A DNA stretch of 64,000 nucleotides from Actinobacillus sp. Its GTDB lineage: Bacteria > Pseudomonadota > Gammaproteobacteria > Enterobacterales > Pasteurellaceae. Where the stretch lies: contig JAHHRA010000005.1 of assembly GCA_020026055.1 (NCBI GenBank), positions 1 to 64,000 on the forward strand, given 5' to 3'. Position 1 is the stretch's first letter; each line of letters begins with the position of its first letter. Shown in pieces: positions 56,719-64,000 of the stretch. The position numbers and the translations under genes were made by a program. Below the pieces are notes generated by a model. It had not been told where the DNA came from, did not search any database, and saw nothing but the letters and a program-made list of their open reading frames with translations.

Positions 56719-56857
56719 CTCTTTCATCCAGACTGTTACTGTCGGCTTTGGATTTTCACCAAATCTGCTGTCTTTGCTGTAGCAAACGCTCGTGGGCTCA
56801 TTTTAAAACGGTTCAAAACTTACCACCGGTAGGGAATTACACCCTGCCCTGAGAATT
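56719..56857 (-). promoter_or_regulatory. FMN riboswitch (RFN element)
   Basis: All conserved RFN blocks can be read on the minus strand: TCAGGGCAGGGTGTAATTCC, CTACCGGTGGTAAG, GAGCCCACGAGCG, the segment with GATTTGGTGAAAATCC, and the closing CAGTCTGGATGAAAGAGAA. A -10 box TATACT lies just upstream (56863-56868). It controls ribB by termination. Together with its terminator it explains most of the 443-base gap between ribB and nadR. Confidence 0.96.
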
Positions 56858-57012
56858 TGCATAGTATAACCCAATTCTTTGATAAAAGAAGTGTCTTTCT
56901 GTTTCAAACAAATGAGAAAAAATTTTTATTTAACGTTAGGATTGCATACAATAGTCGTCCGCTATTTATTTAAAATGCATTAGCTTAAATTTTATTATAA
57001 GAAAAAACTTAA

Positions 57013-58314
<1,302 letters not shown>

Positions 58315-58317
58315 CTA

Positions 58318-59007
58318 ATGATTTTGTTCGCAGGAGATCCTCACGGTAAATTCGAACACTTATTTCCTTTTCTAAAACCTGATGAAAATGGTCAGCTTCC
58401 TGCTGTTATTTTACTAGGTGATATTCAAATTCATTCACCAAATGAATTAGAAGAGTTAGCGAACCTTTGTGAACTTTGGTTTATTCACGGGAATCACGAT
58501 AACGACACTCCAGAAATTTACGATGCGTTATGGCATGATAAATGGCGTAATCGTAATTTACATAAAAAAGTACAAACGATCCGAGGTGTCCGCATTGCAG
58601 GTTTAGGTGGTATATTTCGTGGCAAAATTTGGATGCCTCCAAATAAGCCATTGTACATAGATCCGATTCATTTCTGTCAGTATTGCCCGCCCGAAAATTT
58701 ATGGCGTCAAGGCTTACCATTACGCCATCGTGTGACTATTTTCCCTTCTGATATTGAAACTTTAGCTTTACAAAAAGCAGATATTCTTGTTACGCATGAA
58801 GCACCAAAGCCTCATCCACAAGGTTTTTCTGTTTTAAACAAACTCGCTGACAAAATGTGTATAAAACATATTTTCCACGGTCATCATCACGAAACTTATC
58901 TTTATCCAGATGAAGACAAGTATGCATATAAGGTTACAAATGTCGGATTTCGCGGTCTTAGCGATATAAATGGACATTGTTTACTGACCAACAATGATAA
59001 CCATTAA
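58318..59007 (+). CDS. calcineurin-like metallophosphoesterase
   Basis: 229 residues. The dinuclear metal motifs are intact: GDPHGKFEHL (DxH, residues 6-8), LGDIQIHS (GD), FIHGNHDND (GNHD, about 58-61), VTHEAPKPHP (H) and IFHGHHHE (GHxH). It is 3 bases after nadR and has a GGGAGTAA ribosome site within the nadR end, so it is translated with it. The substrate is unknown; a nucleotide or NAD intermediate is a natural guess from the neighbour. There is no signal peptide, so it is cytoplasmic. Confidence 0.82.
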   Translation: MILFAGDPHGKFEHLFPFLKPDENGQLPAVILLGDIQIHSPNELEELANLCELWFIHGNHDNDTPEIYDALWHDKWRNRNLHKKVQTIRGVRIAGLGGIFRGKIWMPPNKPLYIDPIHFCQYCPPENLWRQGLPLRHRVTIFPSDIETLALQKADILVTHEAPKPHPQGFSVLNKLADKMCIKHIFHGHHHETYLYPDEDKYAYKVTNVGFRGLSDINGHCLLTNNDNH

Positions 59008-59097
59008 GTTTACGTTTTCAATTTATTTATGAGATGCTATTTGTTCTATTTGGATATGTTCTGCCGATAACTAATGTTCAAATACTTTGTATTTTTA

Positions 59098-59127
59098 GGA
59101 AAATTTTTCGAAAATCGAAGCGTATTA
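59098..59127 (+). repeat. dispersed motif, copy 15 (single, degenerate core)
   Basis: GGAAAATTTTTCGAAAATCG then AAGCGTATTA. It overlaps the mutT stop codon. The A/T core is intact; the GC core is AAGCGT. Confidence 0.5.
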
Positions 59128-59526
59128 TTTATGCTGACACAACTTCTGAATAAGTTGATAGTTCGCAGGAGGAAAACTGCCCACATCTAAATCAGATTGA
59201 TTTATCCACATGCCCATTTGCCCTTCACGTCCGAAAGGCTCATTCACCCATTCCTCAACAAGGTAAAAATAAAATTCAATCACTTTATGTGAGTAATCAT
59301 AAGCAAAATGTTCAAATAACGTCGCATTTAAAACTTGGATGCCAACTTCTTCTTCCAATTCTCTATCTAAGGCTTGACGTGGTGTCTCACCGATTTTTAT
59401 TTTCCCGCCTGGAAATTCTAATGCTTGTGCAAAATCTTTACCTTCTAAACGTTGAGTAAGATAAATCTGACCAAGTGCATTACGAATAATGCCTGCAGCA
59501 ACTTGAAATTGTGGTTTATTGACCAT
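59125..59526 (-). CDS. mutT: 8-oxo-dGTP diphosphatase MutT
   Basis: 133 residues; removes oxidised dGTP. The Nudix box GGKIKIGETPRQALDRELEEEVGI (about 39-62) matches GX5EX7REUXEEXGU. FAQALEFPGGK precedes it. It follows secA on the same strand (secM-secA-mutT order as in E. coli), but a terminator lies between. Confidence 0.95.
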   Translation of the reverse strand: MVNKPQFQVAAGIIRNALGQIYLTQRLEGKDFAQALEFPGGKIKIGETPRQALDRELEEEVGIQVLNATLFEHFAYDYSHKVIEFYFYLVEEWVNEPFGREGQMGMWINQSDLDVGSFPPANYQLIQKLCQHK

Positions 59527-59544
59527 TTTTATTAACTCCTAAAA

Positions 59545-59572
59545 TAAAAAACGGTAAGCAAAAAGCTTACCG
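59545..59572 (-). terminator. rho-independent terminator of secA
   Basis: Minus-strand stem CGGTAAGC/GCTTACCG, loop TTTTT, followed by TTTTTTATTTT; 13 bases after the secA stop and 19 before mutT. Confidence 0.82.
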
Positions 59573-59584
59573 CTTTATTCATTA

Positions 59585-62275
59585 TTAACTAAATTTCTTT
59601 GTTCGACTTCCGCAACAATATTTATATTTTTTGCCACTACCACAAGGACAGGATTCATTACGCCCAACTTTAGCATTCATATTTTCTATTTTATGCTCGT
59701 TGTTAGTGTAATAATTAGCTGCTTGATTTTCAGCTTCTGCTTGTAATGCGGCTTCCGCTGCTCGAACTTCTTCTTCACTACGCACTTGAACACGACTTAA
59801 CGTACTAATTACACTCAGCTTTAATGCATCAAGCATATCAGTAAACATTTGGAAAGATTCACGTTTATATTCTTGTTTTGGATCTTTTTGAGCATAACCC
59901 CGCAAATGAATACCTCGACGTAAATGATCCATCGCAGAAAGATGCTCTTTCCAAAGCTCATCTAAAGTTTGTAACATAACGCCCTTTTCAAACTGACGCA
60001 TCATTTCTTCGCCTACGAGTGCTTCTTTCGCTTTGTATTCTTCCACTGCTGCTTCAAGGATCCGCTCGCGTAATTTTTCTTCATCTATACAGTGATCTTT
60101 TTCGATCCAATCCACTAATGGTAAGTCCAAACCAAAGTCTTGTTTTAACCGTGTTTCTAATGCAGGTACATCCCACATTTCTTCTACAGATTGAGGTGGA
60201 ATATATTCATCTATGATTTGATTAAAAACATCATTACGAATCGCATTCACACTCTCAGCGAGATTGTCGTTATCAAGCAATTTATTACGTTGTGCATAAA
60301 TCGCATGACGTTGATCATTCGCGACGTCGTCAAATTCGAGCAAATTTTTCCGTCCGTCAAAGTTGTAATTCTCGACTTTAGCTTGTGCCGATGCGATCAC
60401 TTTTGCTAACATTTTTGATTCCATTCCTTCTCCAGGCGTATTAAATGCTTTACGCATCAAGCTTAATTTACTTTCATTGAGGTATATACGCATAAGGGCA
60501 TCATCCAGAGAAAGATAGAAGCGGCTTGAGCCTGGATCACCTTGACGACCTGAACGTCCCCGTAATTGGTTATCAATTCGTCGTGATTCATGACGTTCAG
60601 TGCCAATAATATGCAAGCCACCTGCTGCTTTCACTATATCGTGGCGTTTTTGCCATTCTGTTTTAATCGCTTCGATCTGTGCTGGAGTTGGATTTTCTAG
60701 TTTTTCTACCTCCACTTTCCAATTTCCTCCAAGCACAATATCCGTTCCTCGACCAGCCATATTAGTAGCAATAGTCACTGCAGCAGGTGCTCCTGCATTT
60801 GCGATAATTTCCGCTTCTTGAGCATGGAATTTAGCATTTAATACATTATGTGCAATACCTACTTTTTGCAAAGCTTTGGATAAGGCTTCGGATTTTTCAA
60901 TTGACGCTGTACCGATCAATACAGGCTGGTTCCTTTTTATACATTCTTTAACGTCTTCAATAATTGCATCAAATTTGTATTGTTCATTTTCGAACATAAT
61001 ATCTGTAAAATCATTACGTTGAATTGGACGATTTGTTGGGATGACAACAGTTTCTAGACCATAAATTTGTTGAAATTCAAAAGCTTCTGTGTCAGCGGTT
61101 CCTGTCATTCCCGCTAGCTTTTCATAAAGACGGAAATAATTCTGGTAAGTAATTGAAGCAACTGTTTGATTTTCACCTTGAATTTTTACTCCTTCTTTAG
61201 CTTCTATTGCTTGGTGCAATCCATCTGACCAACGACGACCTGCCATTGTACGTCCTGTATGTTCATCGACAATAACAACTTCACCATTCTTAACGATATA
61301 GTCAACATCTTTTTCAAATAAAGTATTCGCACGTAAAGCTGCGTAAACGTGGTGTAAAAGTACGATATTAACAGGCGAATAAAGCGTATCATTTTCTGCC
61401 ATTAAACCTTCTTTCACTAATAACTGCTCTACTTTTTCTTGTCCACGTTCAGTTAAATGTGCTTGTTTATTTTTTAAATCCAAACTGTAATCGCCTGTAC
61501 CTTGGTATTCTTCACTATCCTCTTTATCTTGTTTGATTAAATGAGGAATAATTTTGTTGATAGTGATATAAAGTTCACTGCTATCTTCAGCAGGACCTGA
61601 AATAATAAGTGGTGTGCGAGCCTCATCAATTAAGATAGAGTCTACTTCATCGACTAATGCATAATGCAATTCACGTTGGCAACGATCTTCTGAGCGATGT
61701 GCTAAATTGTCACGTAAATAATCAAATCCTAGCTCACTATTAGTCGCATAAGTAATATCTGCGGCATAGGCAGCACGCTTTTGTTCTGACGACATACCAG
61801 GAATATTGACACCTACAGTCATTCCTAAAAATTCAAACAGTGGGCGATTAGTATCTGCGTCACGACTTGCTAAATAATCGTTTACAGTAACAACATGCAC
61901 ACCTTTGCCTGTTAATGCGTTCAAATAACAAGGTAAAGTTGCAGTTAGCGTTTTACCCTCACCTGTCCGCATCTCTGCAATACAACGATCATTTAACACC
62001 ATCCCACCCACAAGTTGGACATCGAACGGACGCATACCGAGTACTCGTTTACTCGCCTCACGAACAGTAGCAAAAGCCTCGGGTAAAATATGTTCTAATT
62101 TTTCTCCCTGCTCTAAACGCGTTCGGAATTCAGCTGTTTTTGCTTTTAATTCTTCATCAGTCAGCTCAATAAATTGAGATTCTAATTTATTTATTTGTAA
62201 TACTTTCTTGTTTAATTGACGTAAGATGCGATCGTTTCGACTACCGAACACTTTCGCCACTATTGTTCTTAACAT
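59585..62275 (-). CDS. secA: preprotein translocase ATPase SecA
   Basis: 896 residues. Walker A MRTGEGKT (about 102-109), Walker [59 protein letters not shown], and the C-terminal zinc finger [14 protein letters not shown], which uses a final Cys in place of the His of E. coli ([14 protein letters not shown]). It powers export through SecYEG. Translation is probably coupled to or regulated by the secM-like gene 86 bases upstream. Single ATG start [15 protein letters not shown]. Confidence 0.97.
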   Translation of the reverse strand: MLRTIVAKVFGSRNDRILRQLNKKVLQINKLESQFIELTDEELKAKTAEFRTRLEQGEKLEHILPEAFATVREASKRVLGMRPFDVQLVGGMVLNDRCIAEMRTGEGKTLTATLPCYLNALTGKGVHVVTVNDYLASRDADTNRPLFEFLGMTVGVNIPGMSSEQKRAAYAADITYATNSELGFDYLRDNLAHRSEDRCQRELHYALVDEVDSILIDEARTPLIISGPAEDSSELYITINKIIPHLIKQDKEDSEEYQGTGDYSLDLKNKQAHLTERGQEKVEQLLVKEGLMAENDTLYSPVNIVLLHHVYAALRANTLFEKDVDYIVKNGEVVIVDEHTGRTMAGRRWSDGLHQAIEAKEGVKIQGENQTVASITYQNYFRLYEKLAGMTGTADTEAFEFQQIYGLETVVIPTNRPIQRNDFTDIMFENEQYKFDAIIEDVKECIKRNQPVLIGTASIEKSEALSKALQKVGIAHNVLNAKFHAQEAEIIANAGAPAAVTIATNMAGRGTDIVLGGNWKVEVEKLENPTPAQIEAIKTEWQKRHDIVKAAGGLHIIGTERHESRRIDNQLRGRSGRQGDPGSSRFYLSLDDALMRIYLNESKLSLMRKAFNTPGEGMESKMLAKVIASAQAKVENYNFDGRKNLLEFDDVANDQRHAIYAQRNKLLDNDNLAESVNAIRNDVFNQIIDEYIPPQSVEEMWDVPALETRLKQDFGLDLPLVDWIEKDHCIDEEKLRERILEAAVEEYKAKEALVGEEMMRQFEKGVMLQTLDELWKEHLSAMDHLRRGIHLRGYAQKDPKQEYKRESFQMFTDMLDALKLSVISTLSRVQVRSEEEVRAAEAALQAEAENQAANYYTNNEHKIENMNAKVGRNESCPCGSGKKYKYCCGSRTKKFS

Positions 62276-62309
62276 AATTTTCTCTTTAAATAATAAATAA
62301 AACGGACTC

Positions 62310-62326
62310 TGCTAAGCAGATTAGCA
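62310..62326 (-). promoter_or_regulatory. hairpin between secM-like gene and secA
   Basis: On the minus strand TGCTAA/TTAGCA around loop TCTGC, about 35 bases before the secA start, whose ribosome site is AAAGAGAAA. It is placed as the secM-secA regulatory hairpin in E. coli, though it does not itself pair with the ribosome site. Confidence 0.4.
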
Positions 62327-62361
62327 AAAAAATAGTAAAAAATAATAAAATTAAAGTGTAC

Positions 62362-62655
62362 TTAAGGTGCACGAATAAGCATATTTGGAAAAATAAATCT
62401 GGAAAGATTATCAACATCAAGCCACCAATATTTATGCTTTACTACTCTGCAAGCAATAACTTGCTGTGTTTGCTGTTGTACAACTTTCTGTTGTATTGTG
62501 ATACTTGTCTTTTGAAGTTGAGATAACTGAGTAATTAGGATCTTAATATTTGGCACATCGTTACGAGGGTTTTCGGGATACGTATTTGCTAACGAAAAAA
62601 CAGCAATTAATCCCAACCAAAGTGGTGACCAAAAAAAAGATTTATTTTTTAACAC
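62362..62655 (-). CDS. SecM-like secretion-monitor leader protein
   Basis: 97 residues. N-terminal signal sequence about 9-24 (SPLWLGLIAVFSLANT), then a Q-rich middle (LITQLSQLQKTSITIQQKVVQQQTQQV) and a C-terminus NLSRFIFPNMLIRAP followed by the stop. SecM of E. coli (170 aa) arrests at FSTPVWISQAQGIRAGP; the Phe/Ile spacing and IRA-P are echoed here, and R-A-P motifs are known in other arrest peptides. The location, next to secA and before it, is that of secM. I infer arrest at or near the stop codon. Alternative: a Pasteurellaceae-only secreted protein with a coincidental end. Confidence 0.7.
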   Translation of the reverse strand: MLKNKSFFWSPLWLGLIAVFSLANTYPENPRNDVPNIKILITQLSQLQKTSITIQQKVVQQQTQQVIACRVVKHKYWWLDVDNLSRFIFPNMLIRAP

Positions 62656-62702
62656 GAGTTAAATCCTCTATGACAAAAACAAGATAATTGATGAAAATCC
62701 TT

Positions 62703-62730
62703 ACATTGTAGCGGAATTTCGCTACAATGT
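62703..62730. promoter_or_regulatory. divergent -10 boxes in an 11-bp inverted repeat
   Basis: ACATTGTAGCG and its perfect complement CGCTACAATGT flank GAATTT. Each arm contains TACAAT reading outward (62723-62728 on the plus strand, 62705-62710 on the minus), so the dyad is probably two back-to-back promoters for dciA and secM-secA. It could also be an operator for both. Confidence 0.5.
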
Positions 62731-62761
62731 CATAACTATTACTATGTTATGTATTGATATT

Positions 62762-63073
62762 ATGACTCATCAAAGTACTCCTCGGAATATTCGCCAACTC
62801 TTAAAAGCAAGTCATTTTCTCCGACATTGTCAAACGGAGCAACGCCAACAAAGCTTACAAAGTTACATCAAAACAATACTGCCTTTTTCAAATGAAAAAC
62901 TTTATCGTTGTTATGAAACTGCTGAAGATATTATTTGTATTGAAGTACCGAATGCTTTGTTACGTTATGCTCTTTTAGCACGTAAAAACGAACTTTTAAC
63001 TCATTTCCAACAACAAAATGAAAAATTAACTAACATTCAGATCTTAGTTAATCCTAAATTGCAAAATCGATAA
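62762..63073 (+). CDS. DciA-like (DUF721) protein
   Basis: 103 residues; start MTHQSTPRNIRQLLKASHFLRHCQ at 62762, six codons inside a longer frame whose start would lie close to the divergent promoter dyad. The DUF721 core CIEVPNALLRYALLARKNELLTHFQQ is visible. DciA proteins load the replicative helicase DnaB where DnaC is lacking. In E. coli relatives the gene also neighbours secM. Divergent from the secM-like gene. Confidence 0.75.
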   Translation: MTHQSTPRNIRQLLKASHFLRHCQTEQRQQSLQSYIKTILPFSNEKLYRCYETAEDIICIEVPNALLRYALLARKNELLTHFQQQNEKLTNIQILVNPKLQNR

Positions 63074-63078
63074 AATAA

Positions 63079-63120
63079 CACGCCCCAAAATTTGTAAAAT
63101 TTTTCCAATTTTAGGGGCGT
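63079..63120. repeat. dispersed GGCGT palindrome, copy 16 (paired)
   Basis: CACGCCCCAAAATTT faces AATTTTAGGGGCGT with one unpaired base, around GTAAAATTTTTCC. It lies between convergent dciA and fumC and may end both transcripts. Confidence 0.82.
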
Positions 63121-63136
63121 AAAGTAATAGTCTAAT

Positions 63137-64000
63137 TTATTTCAAGCTACCAACCATATCTTCAGGTTTCACCCATTCATCGAATTGTTCAGCAGTAACA
63201 AAGCCTAAGTTAATCGCCTCTTCACGTAAAGTCGTACCATTTTTGTGTGCAGTCTTAGCAATTTTTGCTGCTTTTTCATAGCCAATATGCGTATTGAGTG
63301 CAGTGACTAACATCAATGAATTTTCAAGTTGCATTTGAATGCGAGCATAATTTGGTTGAATACCTTGGGCACAGTTTTCGTTAAAAGACTGACAAACATC
63401 ACCGAGTAATTGTGCAGATTGCAAGAAATTTGCTGCCATAACGGGTTTAAACACATTAAGCTGAAATTGTCCTTGTGAACCTGCAAACGAGATAGCTGTA
63501 TCATTGCCAAAAACTTGTGCACTTACCATCGTCATTGCTTCGCATTGGGTTGGGTTCACTTTCCCAGGCATAATGGAAGAACCTGGCTCGTTTTCTGGAA
63601 GCAGAATTTCACCAATACCACTGCGAGGACCTGATGCTAACATACGGATATTATTGGCAATGTTAAACAAGGAGATACCAAGTTGTTTCAACGCACCATG
63701 GGTCTCAACAATCGCATCATGAGTAGCAAGAGCTTCAAATTTATTTTCAGCTGTGATGAAAGGAAGGTTCGTGAATTTTGCGATGTATTCGGCAACTTTG
63801 ATGTCGTAGCCTTTTGGAGTATTTAAGCCTGTGCCAACGGCAGTGCCGCCAAGAGCGAGTTGAGAAAGATGCGGTAAAGTGTGTTTAATCGCATCAATCG
63901 CAAATTTAAGTTGAGCCGCATAACCTGAAAACTCTTGTCCCAAAGTCAATGGTGTTGCATCCATCAAATGAGTACGCCCAATTTTAACAACATTTTTGAA
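63137..64000 (-). CDS. fumC: fumarate hydratase, class II (3' part)
   Basis: 288 residues to the window edge, frame open at 64000. The sequence begins within [22 protein letters not shown] and includes the superfamily signature [16 protein letters not shown] (about residues 139-154 of the part seen), [11 protein letters not shown] and the C-terminal [28 protein letters not shown]. Iron-independent fumarase of the citric-acid cycle. Argininosuccinate lyase and aspartase are excluded by [15 protein letters not shown] and by the C-terminal domain. Confidence 0.95.
   Translation of the reverse strand, partial: FKNVVKIGRTHLMDATPLTLGQEFSGYAAQLKFAIDAIKHTLPHLSQLALGGTAVGTGLNTPKGYDIKVAEYIAKFTNLPFITAENKFEALATHDAIVETHGALKQLGISLFNIANNIRMLASGPRSGIGEILLPENEPGSSIMPGKVNPTQCEAMTMVSAQVFGNDTAISFAGSQGQFQLNVFKPVMAANFLQSAQLLGDVCQSFNENCAQGIQPNYARIQMQLENSLMLVTALNTHIGYEKAAKIAKTAHKNGTTLREEAINLGFVTAEQFDEWVKPEDMVGSLK

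Noticed and set aside
60336..60360. AAATTTTTCCGTCCGTC in secA as a motif copy
   Set aside because: The A/T part is present but the GGGCGT core is not at the fixed spacing.

Overview
The window is a 64-kb, AT-rich stretch of bacterial chromosome from a member of the Pasteurellaceae (Gammaproteobacteria). The evidence is gene identity and gene order: a com operon divergent from the PBP1A gene, ArcB without a PAS domain, a class-A NadR, mobA/yihD/dsbA/maoP in a row, and secM-like/secA/mutT. I cannot name the genus. I see no prophage, insertion sequence, CRISPR array or plasmid gene. Nearly everything is core housekeeping.

Layout. 1-258: two tRNA-Arg(ACG) (one cut by the window edge) and tRNA-Ser(GCT) under one promoter. 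0.36-7.3 kb, minus strand: rep, sodA, a one-domain malic enzyme, ytfL/paeA and rlmJ. 7.4-13.2 kb: PBP1A (minus) divergent from a shortened competence operon comA-comB-comC-comE (plus) with a CRP-S-like site. 13.2-18.5 kb, minus: a SirB2-like gene, gyrA, deoD, nupC. 18.7-28.9 kb, plus: gltS, trmB-yggL, corA-yggT-yggU, tpiA, the frmRAB formaldehyde operon and a DASS transporter. 29-33 kb, minus: a small membrane protein, brnQ, tex. 33.1-35.5 kb, plus: greB-yjjP-yjjB and folA. 35.6-39.8 kb, minus: yibN-secB-gpsA and yejL-yejM. 39.9-48.2 kb, plus: yejK, bamE, ydcH, arcB, pnp, deaD. 48.5-53.4 kb: mobA (minus), yihD-dsbA-maoP (plus), smrB-ybaN (minus), an ABC exporter (plus). 53.6-56.9 kb, minus: surA, mutH-pyrR, and ribB behind an FMN riboswitch. 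57-59 kb, plus: nadR with a phosphoesterase. 59.1-64 kb: secM-like-secA-mutT (minus), dciA (plus), and the 3' part of fumC (minus).

The most unusual feature is a family of about 16 copies of one motif: a near-palindromic A/T core (GAAAAATTTTTCC-like), a fixed spacer of roughly ten bases, then GGGGCGTRA. Some copies are one-sided; others are face-to-face pairs forming 41-59 bp palindromes between genes. One copy lies inside tex at a place where I recall no length change against relatives, one inside comC, and one abuts the yggU start codon. The layout (GC core plus two phased A/T tracts) resembles the DNA uptake signal sequence of this family, yet the core differs from both known dialects (AAGTGCGGT and ACAAGCGGT), and I noticed no exact copy of either here. 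I suggest a divergent uptake-sequence dialect, or else a REP-like or terminator family.

The competence operon is also rearranged. comD appears to be missing as a gene, and the secretin lacks its N-terminal STN/N0 domain but carries a ComD-like leader (signal peptide followed by QDPF), as if a deletion had fused comD to comE. Also notable are a secM-like leader ending in IRAP-stop before secA, an RNase III-type hairpin before pnp, and an FNR-like box before sodA. Statements about relatives are from memory; no search was run.
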